Assembly: GCA_027924645.1 (NCBI GenBank)
Contig: BSBN01000252.1
Location: forward strand, 2,294,001 to 2,358,000
DNA length: 64,000 nt
Origin: Cunninghamia lanceolata
Taxonomy: Eukaryota > Streptophyta > Pinopsida > Cupressales > Cupressaceae
Reading direction: 5' to 3'
Shown: piece by piece, positions 1 to 12,568 of the stretch
Layout: each line of letters begins with the position of its first letter
How positions within the stretch are numbered: position 1 is the stretch's first letter
Program-made: the position numbers and the translations under genes
The notes under the pieces: generated by a model
What the model was told of the DNA's origin: nothing
What the model saw: only the letters and a program-made list of their open reading frames with translations
Databases searched by the model: none

Positions 1-1341
1 TGTTGTTATTGATGTCAACACCTATGGTCAGCATCCAAGGAAATTATTTGAATGAGTTTGAGCAAGTATCCGAGAAGAACAATATAGTGTTTTGCTCCGC
101 ATATCCTATAGGTTGAATATCTTTGCATGTGGTTTGGAAGTTATGTTAAGAGATGTCTATAGTTTCTATGTTTCAAGTTTGAGCCTCTGATGTGAAGATT
201 TGATCGAATTTTGTTCACCAGAGTAAAAATTGGTTTTATGTGAATTTAATGATGACAGGGAGAATGTATTTTGATCCACACTTCTCCGTATTCAAGTTTT
301 ATAGTCTGTGGTTCTGGAATTAAGTTTGTGATGATGTTATGTGCCTTTAGTTTAAATGGTTCGTGATTTGGTGCTCTGCAAGCGATCTTTCATGTTTAAT
401 AGTGGCCGAGAGTAATGTTCAAGTGCTCCAGTTTGAAGAATCTTACAGATAAAGTGTTTAGAAGTTGTGCGGATGTTCTTGGTGATTGTAATGTACTTGT
501 GGATGTCTCTAGATCATGCTCATTCCTTTTGATTGGTCCACAAAGTGTAATCTGGATCGTGCATGAAGTGTGTTCCTAAAGGTCTTAGTGTTGACAGCAG
601 TTTTAGCCGACTTGGTTGTTTTCACTACTTGCGGTTATGCTTCGAAGTTTGTAAAGTGTATTGTTGCGTGGAAGATTTCATTTGAGTCCCAGCTATGGCT
701 TGGCATGGCCCGCATTCATTTCTCTTCTCCCCCAATCCGTTTATCCAGACCTAATTTAAATATTGGTTAAATATGTATGTATGCCGACCTTGGAGATTGT
801 TCCAATGGTTGATGATTGTAATGCCAACCTTGATGTTTATTCTAAGGTTGATGAATTGTATAAATACATGTAATGAAGTCATGAATGATCGAAGAGGATG
901 CGAAGATAAGTGTGAAGTGTAAAAGCAGAGCAGGGCAGAGGAGATATATTGTGCTTCAATGGAACTGAACCCTGGCATGATGTAGATGCTATTATCTTGG
1001 TTCACCAACTTATGACAGTGAGCCTAACCTTTTGGCAGTGAGCCTTTTCATTTAAGCAATGAGCCCTAAGGTAGCGAGCCTCTGGTTTTCAGTATTGTTA
1101 TTACATATTATATTGTGAGCTAACACTCATCATGGTTTTTCCCTGTTCAGGGTTTTCCACGTAAAAAATTTGGTGTCTCATGTGTCTCATGTGTGATTGT
1201 GCTTAATTTCTGATTTCATGCTTTCATAGTTAAATCATAACAATAGTGATTAAGCGATTGATGTGTTGATGTTTATAAGAAGTTAAGTTTTTGCTACAAC
1301 TGATTCACCCCCCCCTCTCAGTTGTATTACGCATTTCAACA
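1..1341 (+). repeat. Ty1/copia-type LTR (window-edge copy)
   Basis: This stretch looks like a long terminal repeat. It begins TGTTG at base 1 and ends CAACA at 1337-1341, a short inverted terminal match. It has a TATA box (TATAAATA, 859-866). Its 3' third has the text usual in plant copia LTRs: a 'catggtttttccctgttcagg' type R region with 'ttttccacgt' near 1150 and a C-run (attcaccccccc) before the end. No primer-binding site follows; instead the sequence passes into a minus-strand copia gag. So this is a solo LTR or the 3' LTR of an element lying mostly left of the window. The start at base 1 may be a coincidence of the window cut, and the true LTR could begin further left. Confidence 0.6.
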
Positions 1342-1640
1342 TATTCATCATAATCAAAATGTTTATTAGAACAATCATCCTTCTTAGACATGCAATCCTT
1401 CTTGATGCAAACTTTCTCACCACAATTCTAGCATTTTACTTTACATTTACCTAGAGATTTGGACCTCACCTTACCCTTGGAATTAGTATCCCGGTTCTTC
1501 TTCTTACCTTTCTTCTCCTTAGACCCACCTCTAACAACTAGGGCATAAAAAGAAGTTTCATCCATGGACTTCTTTCAATTTTCCTCACTTAACAAAATGG
1601 ACTTCTTTCTATTTTCCATTCCAGCCTATGTAATGTAATG
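1342..1640 (-). pseudogene. Ty1/copia gag fragment with zinc knuckle
   Basis: Read on the minus strand this gives a lysine-rich stretch (KEKKGKKKNRD) followed by a decayed CCHC zinc knuckle: a cysteine, a stop where tryptophan usually stands (TGG to TAG), then NCGEKVCIKKDC, where the usual glycine-histidine is replaced by valine-cysteine. This is the nucleocapsid end of a plant copia Gag, which binds retrotransposon RNA. The fragment has in-frame stops and is cut at 1341 by the neighbouring LTR, which suggests that LTR inserted into it. No copia pol follows. The family call rests on the knuckle and its basic flank. Confidence 0.6.
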
Positions 1641-3087
1641 CATGACATGAACCATTGTAAGTAATGTAATGGGGCCTAACGTAATAGGCAATGTGATAGT
1701 GCCTAAAGTCAAGTGAGCCACATTATCAAAACCTCTGATGGTTAGATTCAAATGAGAAATACAAGAAGCGTCAATATTAAGACGATTAAGGAGGTCTAAA
1801 CTACAGACGTTGAGACTAGAACCATTATCAGTAAGGTTTCTCTTAATCCCAGTCGAGTTTATACCAACAATAATTAGTAGAGCATCATTTTTCCTCTGAA
1901 CCTCAGCAGAAGGGAGCAGAGAAGTGAAAAGTGATATTGGTGGAATTAGAATGAAGACCTTCAAGAATAGTAACCATGTTCATGGGCTTCACGAAGATTG
2001 TATAAATATCCTCTACAAGGTCTGCTGAAGGGCACTATGATGAGAAGGTGAAATTTGTATCAGGTCCCAAAGAGAGATCTTAGCTTGTGTGGCTTGGAGT
2101 TGTTTAACAAAATCATACTCTTTTGTACTCTCTATAGAAATATGAGGAGGAGGTGGAAGAATAGGGTTTGGTGGAGGAAGGGAAACAAGGACATGATTAA
2201 CCTATTTGTTTTGTCGTGTGCCATACGTGTGGGCTATTGCATGGTAGTGAGGAACCACATGCATGTTTTGAGTTATAGACTTTGTAATTTATAACAAGTG
2301 ATTCGAAGGTCAAGGATTTTCAGGAATACCTCAAACAGTGATCAGAGGATGAGAAAGCGGGGGTGGAGTAGGTGCCCTTTGAACAATAATTTTATAAGTA
2401 GAAGAAAGATTTTGAACATTAATGCACTTATCTAGCATCCTTTTAGTAGGTGGGATAAGTTGATTAACAATGATTATATTAACATTATTATCTACTTGAG
2501 AACTAAATGATGTAGGAGAAGATAGAGAAGAAGTATACTCAACATCTATCTGTGGGGGATCCGATGTGAGGTGAGACTCTTCATTTACTAATGCTTCATC
2601 TCTAGAAGGGAGAGCATTGGAATGAAGAGAAGATAAAGTAATGTTAAGAAAAGTATCAATGATTTTGTCCTCTTGCGCCAAAATACCCTCGTATGTAGGA
2701 GGAATCTTAGGAGAGGGATAAAAAACATAGAGTGACAGAGGTAGAGCTAAATTGCCATCACATGCTTGAAATGGAACATTACTCTCACAAATTTTTTGAG
2801 CAAAGTTGAAAAGTGATGCAATAAAAGAAGAGAACATGTTGATTTAGAAAAATAGAAGGAGAAAGTTAAGAAAGGTATTAACAACCTGCCAAAGGTCGGG
2901 GTTCGGGGCAGCTACCTAATTTTTTTCTTAGGAAAGACAATATTTTTTTTTAAAAATTTTTTTAGAAGAAAAATTGCATGAAAAATATGGAGATTGAAGT
3001 TAGACAGTTAGGTTCACCAAAATATAATGAAGAAAAAGTGATGAAGTCACTTTTTGCATTACATTACATAGGTTGGAATGGAAAATA
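1612..3087. repeat. 33-bp inverted repeat arms (1612-1644 / 3055-3087)
   Basis: Bases 1612-1644 and 3055-3087 are reverse complements over 33 bp with one mismatch. The arms start at the sequence TATTTTCCATTCCA and end at TGCA. The pairing does not continue outward or inward, and no target duplication is seen. The enclosed 1.4 kb holds a gypsy gag-protease remnant. It could be the scar of an inversion or a decayed foldback element. Confidence 0.5.
1645..2837 (-). pseudogene. Ty3/gypsy gag-protease remnant
   Basis: On the minus strand, about 2130-2030 reads YDFVKQLQATQAKISLWDL, the conserved end of plant gypsy Gag just before the protease. Downstream, 1964-1645 carries a retropepsin-like stretch with DNGSSLNVC and then IRGFDN...LGTITLPI, a known pattern for plant Ty3 aspartic proteases; the active-site aspartate is in DNGS. 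The open frame 2837-2331 lies just upstream and is probably the low-complexity, proline- and serine-rich part of Gag. Frames are broken by stops and a frameshift between these blocks, and no reverse transcriptase follows before the copia fragment. The element is dead and truncated. Confidence 0.65.
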
Positions 3088-4289
3088 CTGATTTACTAGA
3101 AACTGGAAAATAATTAACAAAAATGAGTTGCAGAGCTAAAAAGAGGATGACAAGAAGAACCTGGAACCAAAAGGAGGAAGCCAATGTCCAGGATGCCAGC
3201 ATGTCACGTGGACGTCCATGCGTAGCGTTGTTATCCATACGGCCCAAAAATATGAACAGTTTCTAAAATATGTAAAAGTCCACCCAACATCGTGCCCAAT
3301 CTACAAAACTAGTAAAGAGAACACACCGACAAGATATTAAAAGACAAAAAAATATATAAACAAAAATGATAAACTAAATGAATCAAATAAAATGCAAGAA
3401 TGGACAAGAAAAAGGGAGAAAGAAGCAAACTCTTGTACATTTGATTCATTCTCCACAACCTGCACAACATAGAACAAGAAAAATATTTGGGGCTGTTTGG
3501 GGGTTTGCCTTAATCAAACTCCTGCTTTGGTCTTTCGACCTCCACAACAACCAATAGATAGATAAAAAAAAAAGTGTGTTTTCTTAATATAAGTGCATCT
3601 AGAAGTAAGAACAATGACAAATGATAGACTAGTAGGATGTGAAAATCCCAAGGTGCTCAGGGGCACAAGTAAAATGAAATGCTTGCAATAAAACACATAA
3701 CAAGAACAATATTACCTGGAAGGGGCTTGAAGAATCCAAGGAGAGCAAGAGAGTTGAAGTAGGAAGCTCTAGAAAGTTGAATAGAGCTTGAGAGAGTTGT
3801 AGAGTGCAAGTAGGTTGCAAGAAGGAACCAAGTGAACCAAGGGAGAGCCAAGAAAATTGCCAAAAGTGAAAGATAGGTTTAAAATGAGAGAAAGATGGAA
3901 AATAAAGGGGTGGATGAGCTGTTTGGAAGATTCTGGAGCCGTTATCTCTGACCAACAAAGATGCCAAGTGGAGAAATGCTAAAAAATGGTCACAAATCAT
4001 AAAACTGTCATGGGATGTTAGCACGTCATGCGAACATCTATGTGAAGCGCTAGTGTCCGGACATTTCGGGCTCAAAAACAAGGAGACATAAAAGCATCGC
4101 ATGGCTAACACAAAAGTGACATTGATTTGACAAAAAGGCAACACTAAAAGCAAAGCCTAAGCACCATGGGAGGGAAAAAGGCTAATGCAAGGGCTAAAAT
4201 GAGCCTACAAACATACTAAGGCAATGGACACTAAAGCAAAGCCAAAATATAGCATGAAATTGCAAGGGTATGCAATTTACGATATTACA
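2838..4289 (-). repeat. Possible gypsy LTR / leader remnant
   Basis: The minus strand from 4289 begins TGTAATATCGTAAATTGCA, a start that looks like a gypsy LTR, and the region lies just upstream of the minus-strand gag-protease remnant. No second copy exists in the window, so the LTR cannot be proven. Open frames here (for example 3629-4153) have low-complexity hydrophobic translations and no recognisable domain. Confidence 0.3.
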
Positions 4290-5849
4290 CTTAGATACTC
4301 CTTTTAGGAATTATAATCCATTTAAGGGCTATTCTTATCTTTATTCTCACCTACCAATTATTTTGAAACTCAATGCTAGGTGGAACCTTCAGTCCACTAT
4401 AATTTAATGGCACCACATGCTTTAAATAGTACAAAGAAATCTAGGTTGTAAGAGAAATCTTTCATGGCCCAAAAATATTTTCTTTCATGTTTGTTTTATT
4501 TTGTATGTTTCTAAACAAAGTCATAGTCATCACATTCTTATTGTGGAAGTCTTCATACCGTAAAGGCAAGTTCTTGTTTCAATCACCATTTCAACACAAT
4601 AGTCTTCTATATAGTAATATTGTTTTGTGATAACATGTATTGATCCCAGAGCCTCCAAATTGACATTAAATCTTCAACAAATCATATTCTTGCATACCAC
4701 ATCATTTCCAAGTGTTTTTATATTTGGTTAGTGTGGTGTGATGTCTAATTTCTTAAGGAAGACCTAATTGAGTTGTGCACCAAATATTTGAATTTTACAT
4801 CATCTTTTTAAGACATTCATAAGCTTATTGGTCCCAAGGAGGTTCATGAATAGGACCACACTAAGTTCCAATGCTTATATCTTATTGCATTCATCTAAGG
4901 TAGGTCCTTCTAGACATTTTCTTGTTCATTGATCATTGTACCACTTTTTTGGTTGATACATAACATCCTACTTGCTTTCACTTGCTATTAAACATCATTC
5001 ATTCTATATTAGGAGGAGAGCAAGAAATGAGATAAGAGTTTGGTAGAGAGTTAAGAATATTAAAGATCTAAGAGCATCATATATTGCACATTAGCTAAGA
5101 AGATTGTAATCAAAGAATCACATGCTAATTGTGCTTGTAATTTATTTGAATTGGAGACCCAGGTCCCATTATATTGTAAGCCCTTGTGGTAATGATTGTT
5201 GGTCTATTTTAGACTGTGAATTAATAAAATCATTGTTTCATTCACATCTTATGTTATTATCATTCTACTATGTTTCACTATTGGGTGTTTATTAGGTTGG
5301 CTACATGGTTGGATAATTTTTAACTAAATCCTCAGTCCATGACTGCATTAAAAGAACATCCACGTCATTAACTTTTGTTGAAAATCTCTAAGCTAGATAA
5401 AAACTTGGTCAATGACATAGATCTTGTGGTGGATCTAGAGATAAGTTCCTCACCTATCAAGCTAGTCCACCAATCCACGTATAACTAGTACTTAGTCACT
5501 GCACAAATAATATCAAACCACTTAAGTCATAAGCAACCACCAATAGTAAGTCAACAATGAAACAAGACATAAAGGCAAGGAACAAAAGTAATTTTATTTG
5601 GTTCTATCTAGAGTTCAACAAAACAATTTATTATGTAAGCACAACAAAGAACCTTAACCACAATGACAAACACAAAATACTTACATAAGGCCAAGAAAAA
5701 GACATATGAATCATGACACGAAGATCAATATAAGTACTTAGAAAGCCACGACAATAATTTCTCAAATTAGTTGTCAATGGGCACAATGATCAATCTTATA
5801 GATTACAACATGAAGGGTACAAAATAACATGGAAAGCCATAAATAAAAT
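4290..5849. other. AT-rich gap without recognisable gene
   Basis: About 1.5 kb of AT-rich sequence with no long open frame, no clear repeat structure and no motif that I can assign. It lies between a minus-strand and a plus-strand gypsy remnant and may be decayed LTR or leader sequence. Confidence 0.5.
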
Positions 5850-6915
5850 CATCTCAAATTGGGTGTCAACAAAGCCAATCAATGTTTATGTTATTCACTT
5901 GATCATTGTAATGCGAATAATGTTATATACTCAATCTTACATGGGTATTCAACACAAGATACAAGATCTAATTGATAATAACATGATTCACAATGAGGGT
6001 GTCAATCATAATGGAAATCCTGTGGTTGCACCTCCTAACCAAAATTTACAAATCTATACAAATCCATTTCCTAACCATGATAATAGTCTAGAAACACTAT
6101 TCTATAGATATAGAACATGATACTATAGATGAGCATTATGATGATTCCAACAATACATCACATGTGGATGCTTTTGTGGGAATTGTACACTCTCATGACA
6201 AACCTTCTTTCTTGCTTGCTATACTTTTGATTACATTTTCCAATGAGGAAACACCATGGTTCATTATATGTTATTGGTGAGATATGATACAAAGTCGTTG
6301 GGGAGATTCTTATTGATCCTACTAATTAATATAACATGTATTAAAAATCGTTTAATTGACAAAGATTTGAAGCCGCCCTCATATGTTCATTGTATAGTTT
6401 CTTTAAGAGTGATTCACAAAACACTAAATCATACTTTGGGATGCCTCACATTACCTCTTAAGATTGGACCTAGAGAAGTAACTATCTTGTGTCATGTCAT
6501 CCCTATTTTCGATAGGTTCAAAAGGCTATTGGGTATACCTTGGTTGGAACAAATTAAAGCTATAATGTTGTTCATTAATGTGTGAAATTTATGCACGAAG
6601 GTAGAGTTGTAAAAGTTAATAGAGATATATACTAACCTCTTGCAGAGTTGAGTCACTTCAATTTGGACACTTATCTTCCAAATCCCAAGGAACCTCCTTA
6701 TGATAGTGAAAAAGATTTACATGATATATACTGGAAACAATTACAAGAACAAAGCAAGGAAAAGGAAAAGCCAAAAGATACGGTGGTATTTGATAAAGTT
6801 AGACATACTTCACCACCACATTCACTAAGGAAACAAAAAGGGCCTATGTTACAAAAGCCAACATTTCATAATAAGGAGACATTATGGATTCTAAAGTCAA
6901 GTGTTGTGTTATAAT
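5850..6915 (+). pseudogene. Ty3/gypsy gag C-terminus and protease remnant
   Basis: Plus-strand frames at 5863-6120, 6256-6585 and 6648-6914 line up as parts of a gypsy Gag-Pol. The first contains HKIQDLIDNN and LQIYTNPFPNHD, the text that ends plant gypsy Gag after the zinc knuckle. The second contains LGCLTLPLKIGPREV and LLGIPWLEQIKA, the C-terminal half of a plant Ty3 protease; the catalytic DSG/DTG segment itself is not visible. The third is a charged linker rich in lysine and glutamate. Stops and frameshifts separate the blocks and no reverse transcriptase follows. It is a different copy from the 1645-2837 remnant and on the other strand. Confidence 0.6.
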
Positions 6916-9362
6916 AAATATTAAATCTTTCTACACCAACCACATCAAAAAGTACAACAAAATTGGGTAAAGAAAGACATAACTAATATCAACACTCATT
7001 GATAAGGTATTCACAAAAAAAACAAATTCTTATCAAGATGAAGCCCATGTGATAGAAATAAGCAAGTCATGCAGAAGCACATGCCATAACCAACAACAAA
7101 GAATATGGTGAAACAATTTGGGAAGAGGATAATCTTTTGGGGGAGGATCGTCAAAATTGTTCCACGATTCATGAGCATTCCTATGGACTACATATCTATA
7201 TCATAATTTTGCTTTTGCTTGGTCTATTGTTTGTTTCCTTACACTTTGACATTTATGGTTAAGCCTTGTTTGTTGTGTTCTAATCTCACCTTCTATATTT
7301 AGAGTCATGATTTCTTTCCCCTACTTAGGGGGCATCTTTGACATGTCATTTTCACCTTAGCACTTATGCTTTCTTTATGTGCCATGTGTTTTATTGTCAT
7401 TTTCTACTTTCTTAGCTTCAATACATGTTTGGACGTGTCTTTTATCTTTATTGATGCTTCATCTTTCCCACTCTGGATATTCCAGGGTTCCTTAAATTTC
7501 ACATATTCTTTCATGATCCATGTTCCTTATGTTACACACTTGTGATGACCTATGTATACTTGTCTCGTGTCTATCATGCCTACACATTTATGACTTCATG
7601 TTTCTTGCTTCATACTTATCATTTTGTCATGCTTTTACTTTTGTACTTATGATCCTTATCTCATTTCAATACATTATCATTACATGTGCTTTTACACTTA
7701 AATCTTACTTATTTGTGCTTGCATTTCCATCCTTCAATTTGATTATATATTTGATACACTTCCATGCTTTTTATCTCGCTTTTCATGGTCATCCTTTCTT
7801 TTATAATTTACTTATATTGAGGGTGACCTTTTGCCTTGATGCTTATCATCAACTTATGATGATACATGATTTCAAATACCTATTTTTCAATATTCATCAC
7901 ACGCTTGTCACACAATAAACTTCATGACACTCACTATATGCTTTTATATGATTATTCTATACTTTTTATCATTTACATTATCATGTTTCATTTTTCCCTC
8001 TCTTCCATTTCCTTGCATACCATGCATGTAACCAATTGGAGGGGGGCATATATATTGTCACAAATGTTCCTATGATTGAGATTTCAAGTAGTGACTTATG
8101 CTACAAAGAGACTCATTATTGTACCTAGATATATCTTAATCATGTCACACACTCGCAACCAAGTAGAGTTATATCACACCACCATAATCAAGTAGATCAC
8201 ATTTTCCACATTAAGTGGAGCCACATAGCTATACTAAACATGTCATATTGCATTTCAAGCATAGCCTTTTCGTATCACTTTTTGTATAGGTAGAATTTCT
8301 AACCCTTCTATCCTTCTCTACTTTTTATTTTTCATAGACAGTTGAAACTACTCATTATTTGTGCCCATTCCACATGTGCGATAAGGGCTACTCATTGCAT
8401 ATTTTTGTTTTGTTTTGCAGGTTCCTATGGAGTACTCATGCCAAGGAGAGGAACACAAGAAGAATCTAGGAATGATCCATTACTTTACATGGACCAAATA
8501 TCCTTTTGAAATATTTGAATATTTACTTTTCCATGGTTAAATGAGAATGCTCATGTACTTTGAAATACATGCCCATGGTTAGATTCACACACACCTCAAA
8601 GTAGGGGTAAAATGTAATGGTGAAATTACCATACCCATGTCAATTCCCATTTAGTTTTGGGCCCATCCTAATGGAATGTCTTAATACAATTACATATCAA
8701 CAAGTGGCACACTCTTGTGCTAAGTTTGGCTCAACCCGATACCTTTCCCCACCCACTTCATCCTTATTTGCACATTCCTCATACATTCAATCTTATCTCA
8801 TCCCCTTTTGCACAAAATCCAATACATCACCATTTAACCATACCTATCATCACTCATTTCCATACATTCAATCCCTACCTCACTTTGATTATTTTCCCCA
8901 CTTGGTTCACTTCCACATTCATTTACCTAGTTCATTCCCAAAGCACATAAGATTGAAATTAAAATTCAAACATTCAAATTCAAAATCTAGAATTTCTGCC
9001 CCTTTTCACTAACAGTTGTGAGCCAACTTAACACATGTTTTTAAAAATTATTGTTATATAATGGTAATTAGAGACATTCAATATGCACTTATTATCATGC
9101 TAGAGAAATAACAACAAAATTGAAGAAGAGGAAGAAAGCACTAGAGCACATATTGTTTTTTTAAGGGACAAAGAATCATAAACTACATCAAAATCATATA
9201 AGCCATATGCATGTTTGTGCATGCTTTCTTCAATAACTTGGTAAAAACTGTATACCCACTCCATATATGGGGTGACCTAAGAGAACTTTACTCTAGGGAT
9301 TTGACAATCTTCCCTAAGGTGTTTATAAGCACCACCTTGACAAATTCAAATGTAGGGAAGGC
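6916..9362. other. Degenerate repeat sequence, PPT-like tract at 7135-7150
   Basis: No gene is supported here. A purine tract (TTTTGGGGGAGGATCG, 7135-7150) resembles a polypurine tract and lies downstream of the plus-strand gypsy remnant, so the following sequence may be its 3' LTR. Open frames such as 7520-7918 and 8617-9012 come from T/C-rich low-complexity sequence and show no domain. Confidence 0.35.
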
Positions 9363-9714
9363 AAAGGCGAACGTCTCTATTACAACTCTCTGGTTGTTCT
9401 TTCCTGCGTGGACAAGTTCACTCCTAAACATTAGATCAAGGTTGCAACATTCGGGTTCAAACCCGAAGAACTTAGATCTACACCATTGTGAGTTCTAAAC
9501 TTTCCCAGACCCTAAGACATCCTCTAAATTATGAGCATAAAGGCGAACATCTCTATTACAACTCTCTGGCTATTCTTTCCTACGTGGACAAGTTCACTCC
9601 TAAACATTAGATCAAGGTTGCAACATTCGGGTTCAAACTTGAAGAACTTAGATCTACACCATTGTGAGTTCTAAACTTTCCTAGACCCTAAGACATCCTC
9701 TAAATTATGAGCAT
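9363..9714. repeat. 176-bp tandem duplication
   Basis: Two head-to-tail copies of a 176-bp unit (9363-9538 and 9539-9714) differ at only a handful of positions, mostly C/T. Copy 1 holds a small palindrome around TTCGGGTTCAAACCCGAA, broken in copy 2 by a transition. The plus frame 9211-9498 runs through copy 1 but has no recognisable domain. Confidence 0.85.
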
Positions 9715-9934
9715 CAATTTCTACACTTGTAACTGATGATTCTAATTTAATATTAATAATATTTCTTTATTGTAATTCCCCAAATTAAATAGTTATCACT
9801 TTTTATCAACCCTAACTAAATCTAGATGAATTCTATGACCTAAATTATTCCTCTAAAGCAATTTATTTCTTGCCAAATAAATAATAGATATATAATTACT
9901 TTTGTCGACTGCGAATATGTCTCGCTTTGCCGTG

Positions 9935-9949
9935 AAACCCTAACCCTAA
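9935..9949 (+). promoter_or_regulatory. Telo-box (AAACCCTAACCCTAA)
   Basis: Two telomere-like units in the phase typical of the plant telo-box, an element found near transcription starts of plant translation and cell-cycle genes. It lies in a stretch whose composition looks like the 5' end of a host gene. No promoter function is shown. Confidence 0.4.
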
Positions 9950-10911
9950 TCCTCAAGTTGCTTTTTTCTACACAGCTGTTAGACATTTGCCTGGATATAA
10001 TCATGGATCGATCCCATTGTAGTGCGCTTGTTTTAGGGCTTTCTGCGTCTGCCGTTGTTTTTGATAGCTCTTTTATTTAACAAGATAGATCTGCTTGCTT
10101 TTCTTGATAAGCAACGAATATGGTATTATACAGAGAGCCTAAATACAAGTTGAGGGTTCCAAAGAGCTTAGAGCTTTGAAGCCGACGCAGGGCTGTTAGC
10201 TTTATTGCTGTAAAAAGTAGCTACTGTAATTTTTTCAATTATTTTGTTTGAATTGGGTGCTTGAATTGCAAGAGAGCTCTTTTGAATTAGGTTGAGATTA
10301 TTGTGCGGATGATGCAAACTTTATGTATCTGATTTCTCCTGATGCATAATAAATCGAGCTTTTTAAAACTGACGCACAATCTAGTTTTGCATATTTCCAG
10401 ATTTTTGAATGTTTGTTGCTCCTTTCCACATAGTTGGTAGATGCTTGGTTAGTCAAGGAGACAAATGCAGAGGATGTGCATAAACAATCCAACACCTATG
10501 CTAATTGAGGAAAGCTATAACTTGTGAGACTGATGCACTGTCTTCTTGTTTTATAATTTTCTCATTTGCTCTGGAGTGTGTTTTGTAAAGGCAAGTTTTG
10601 CTACTCTGCTGTTTTCTTTATAGGTTTCTTGCTATTCAAGATGGGTCTTTACTTGTTCATTTGTCTGTCGCTTCCCTATTTATCTTCTCTTTTATTAGTT
10701 TGTATTGCTTCTCTGAAGCCCTTTCTGTACAGGCTGCAAACGTAGACATTGGATTAAGTGTAGATTGATTCAAGGCCATTAGTAGAGACATCATTTCAAT
10801 TCAATATTTTGTTCTGTATTCCTTTATAACCCATATCCTCATTTTCTCTTTCTTTGTGTGTTCAAATAGGTTTTTTAAATTTTATTTTTCAATAGAAAAC
10901 AAAAAGCAATC

Positions 10912-11035
10912 ATGGGTTTTCAAGGAAAACTTGTAGATTTTGCTGAATACTCATTTAATCCAATAGCACGGGAAATCTTTTCACAGAAACAAAAGATTAA
11001 TTTCAATTCGAGTTGTTAATGTCTCTGCTGACAAG
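10912..11035 (+). pseudogene. Exon-like fragment, host origin possible
   Basis: An ATG at 10912 opens a frame beginning MGFQGKLVDFAEYS that runs about 25 codons. A single extra base near 10984 would move it into a frame reading ISIRVVNVSADK, which ends exactly at a strong donor (AAG|GTAAGT, donor at 11036). The composition and the donor suggest a real exon that has picked up a frameshift, so this may be a gene fragment or pseudogene. I do not recognise the protein. The telo-box lies about 1 kb upstream. It could also be chance. Confidence 0.3.
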
Positions 11036-12568
11036 GTAAGTTTTAGGTTTCAAATACTACTTTTGCCTGTTTATTACTTGGCTATCTTTCATTGGAAAAA
11101 TCTCTTGGCAATCCCTATATCCCTCACTTATGTCATAATTAGGTTGCCTAGATATTAGCGGGCTATCTGTCACAGGCCTGATCCTTTATTTGTAGCCCTC
11201 GACTTTTATTCGTCCCTGATCCTGCAACTTGTAGACCTGAACTGAAGTGTTGTGTCTTTGCACTTCAGAAACATGTTTGTCTGTATATTTGAAATGTGTG
11301 TGGTGCTTAAAAGCATTGGTAGGACCTCCTATGGGTAGGAGGTTTTGGGATCTGTCAATACCTAGGTAGTGCACTTGTGAATGTAGACAATGATTTAATG
11401 ATTGCTTTAGAATAGAATGATATGTTTCTATTTAGATGATTTAAATGGTTTAAGGATTTATCTTTTTTATACAACATCTTAGCATTCAAATGATGAAATT
11501 GTGAATATTGTGCACATGACTGGGAGGGGTTAGGTTTTGGACCATTGGTATAAGGTACTTAAATGAAGGGTTGGGTTTTGGACCATTGGGAAAATGTACT
11601 TAAATGTAGTTCAGTTATAGGCTGAATGGCAACTCTTGCATAGAATTTATTCAATTTTACACCAAACAGTTGCATGGAGGACAAAACCAAACAGTTGCAT
11701 GGAGGACAAAGGTTAAAGTGAGTACAAAATAAGGGAAAAATTCAAAGGTCAAAGTGAGTACAAAATAAGGGAAAAATTCTATACCAGACAGAGGACAAAG
11801 GTCAAAGGGAGTACAAAATAAAAATTGTTAGGTATGCATTTTTCACCTCTACTTTTTACCCTCAAAGGTGTGTATTTAATCTAGTTAATCTAATAAATTA
11901 TTATCCAATTCAAGGTAAAAAAAAATCCCAAGTTCATTTATGCAAGATGCAAGATGTAAAGGATGGCATTTTGTTTACTTTCCATGAAAAAAATATACTA
12001 AGCTACTCTTATAATATACTTAGCTACTCTTATAAATATTGGAAGAGCATAAACAATCACACAGCAATGTTCATAATTAATGTGTAAATAAGGTGTATGA
12101 CTCATGAGGAGTCACTCTAACCCAAAGCAATGAGAGAGAGATTGGTGTACATAACAATGTTCACAATTAATGTGTAAATAAAGGTGTGACTCAGGAGGAG
12201 TCACTCTAACCTAAAGCAATGAGAGAGATTGGTGTAGGGACCTAGGGTTCATAAAAAATCATTATAACGAATAAGGGAAATGGTGTGGGATCTCTGAATA
12301 AACCACTATGACCATGTGCCTAATGAGAAAAGACGATTTAGGACTTTTGGTAAGCCTTGTAATAATACAAGCTTAGTGTAGGAACCCTAGTATCCATTGT
12401 AAGCATGAGTGTGTGGAGAGCCATTGTAACCATAAACACAAAAGCATTAGTTACATAGAGAAAAGTAAATAGGAATGTGTAAGCTGAAAAAAATGTAATA
12501 ATATGAAAGTAATATGAATGTGTAAGCTGAATAAAAATGTAATAGTTTATAAATCTTTAGATAAGTTA
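11036..12568. repeat. AT-rich region with short tandem duplications
   Basis: No gene seen. Three sets of tandem duplications are visible. At 11662-11710 a 25-bp unit (starts CCAAACAGTTGC) occurs twice. At 11710-11822 a unit containing AAAGTGAGTACAAAATAAG occurs three times. At 12065-12242 a unit of about 90 bp occurs twice, each copy with the hairpin TGACTC-loop-GAGTCA (12098-12114 and 12187-12203). Confidence 0.6.

Noticed and set aside
3629..4153. 174-residue minus frame
   Set aside because: Leu/Phe/Ser-rich by composition, overlapped by another frame, no motif.
7520..7918. 132-residue frame, hydrophobic
   Set aside because: T/C-rich low-complexity sequence, no domain, no homologous text recognised.
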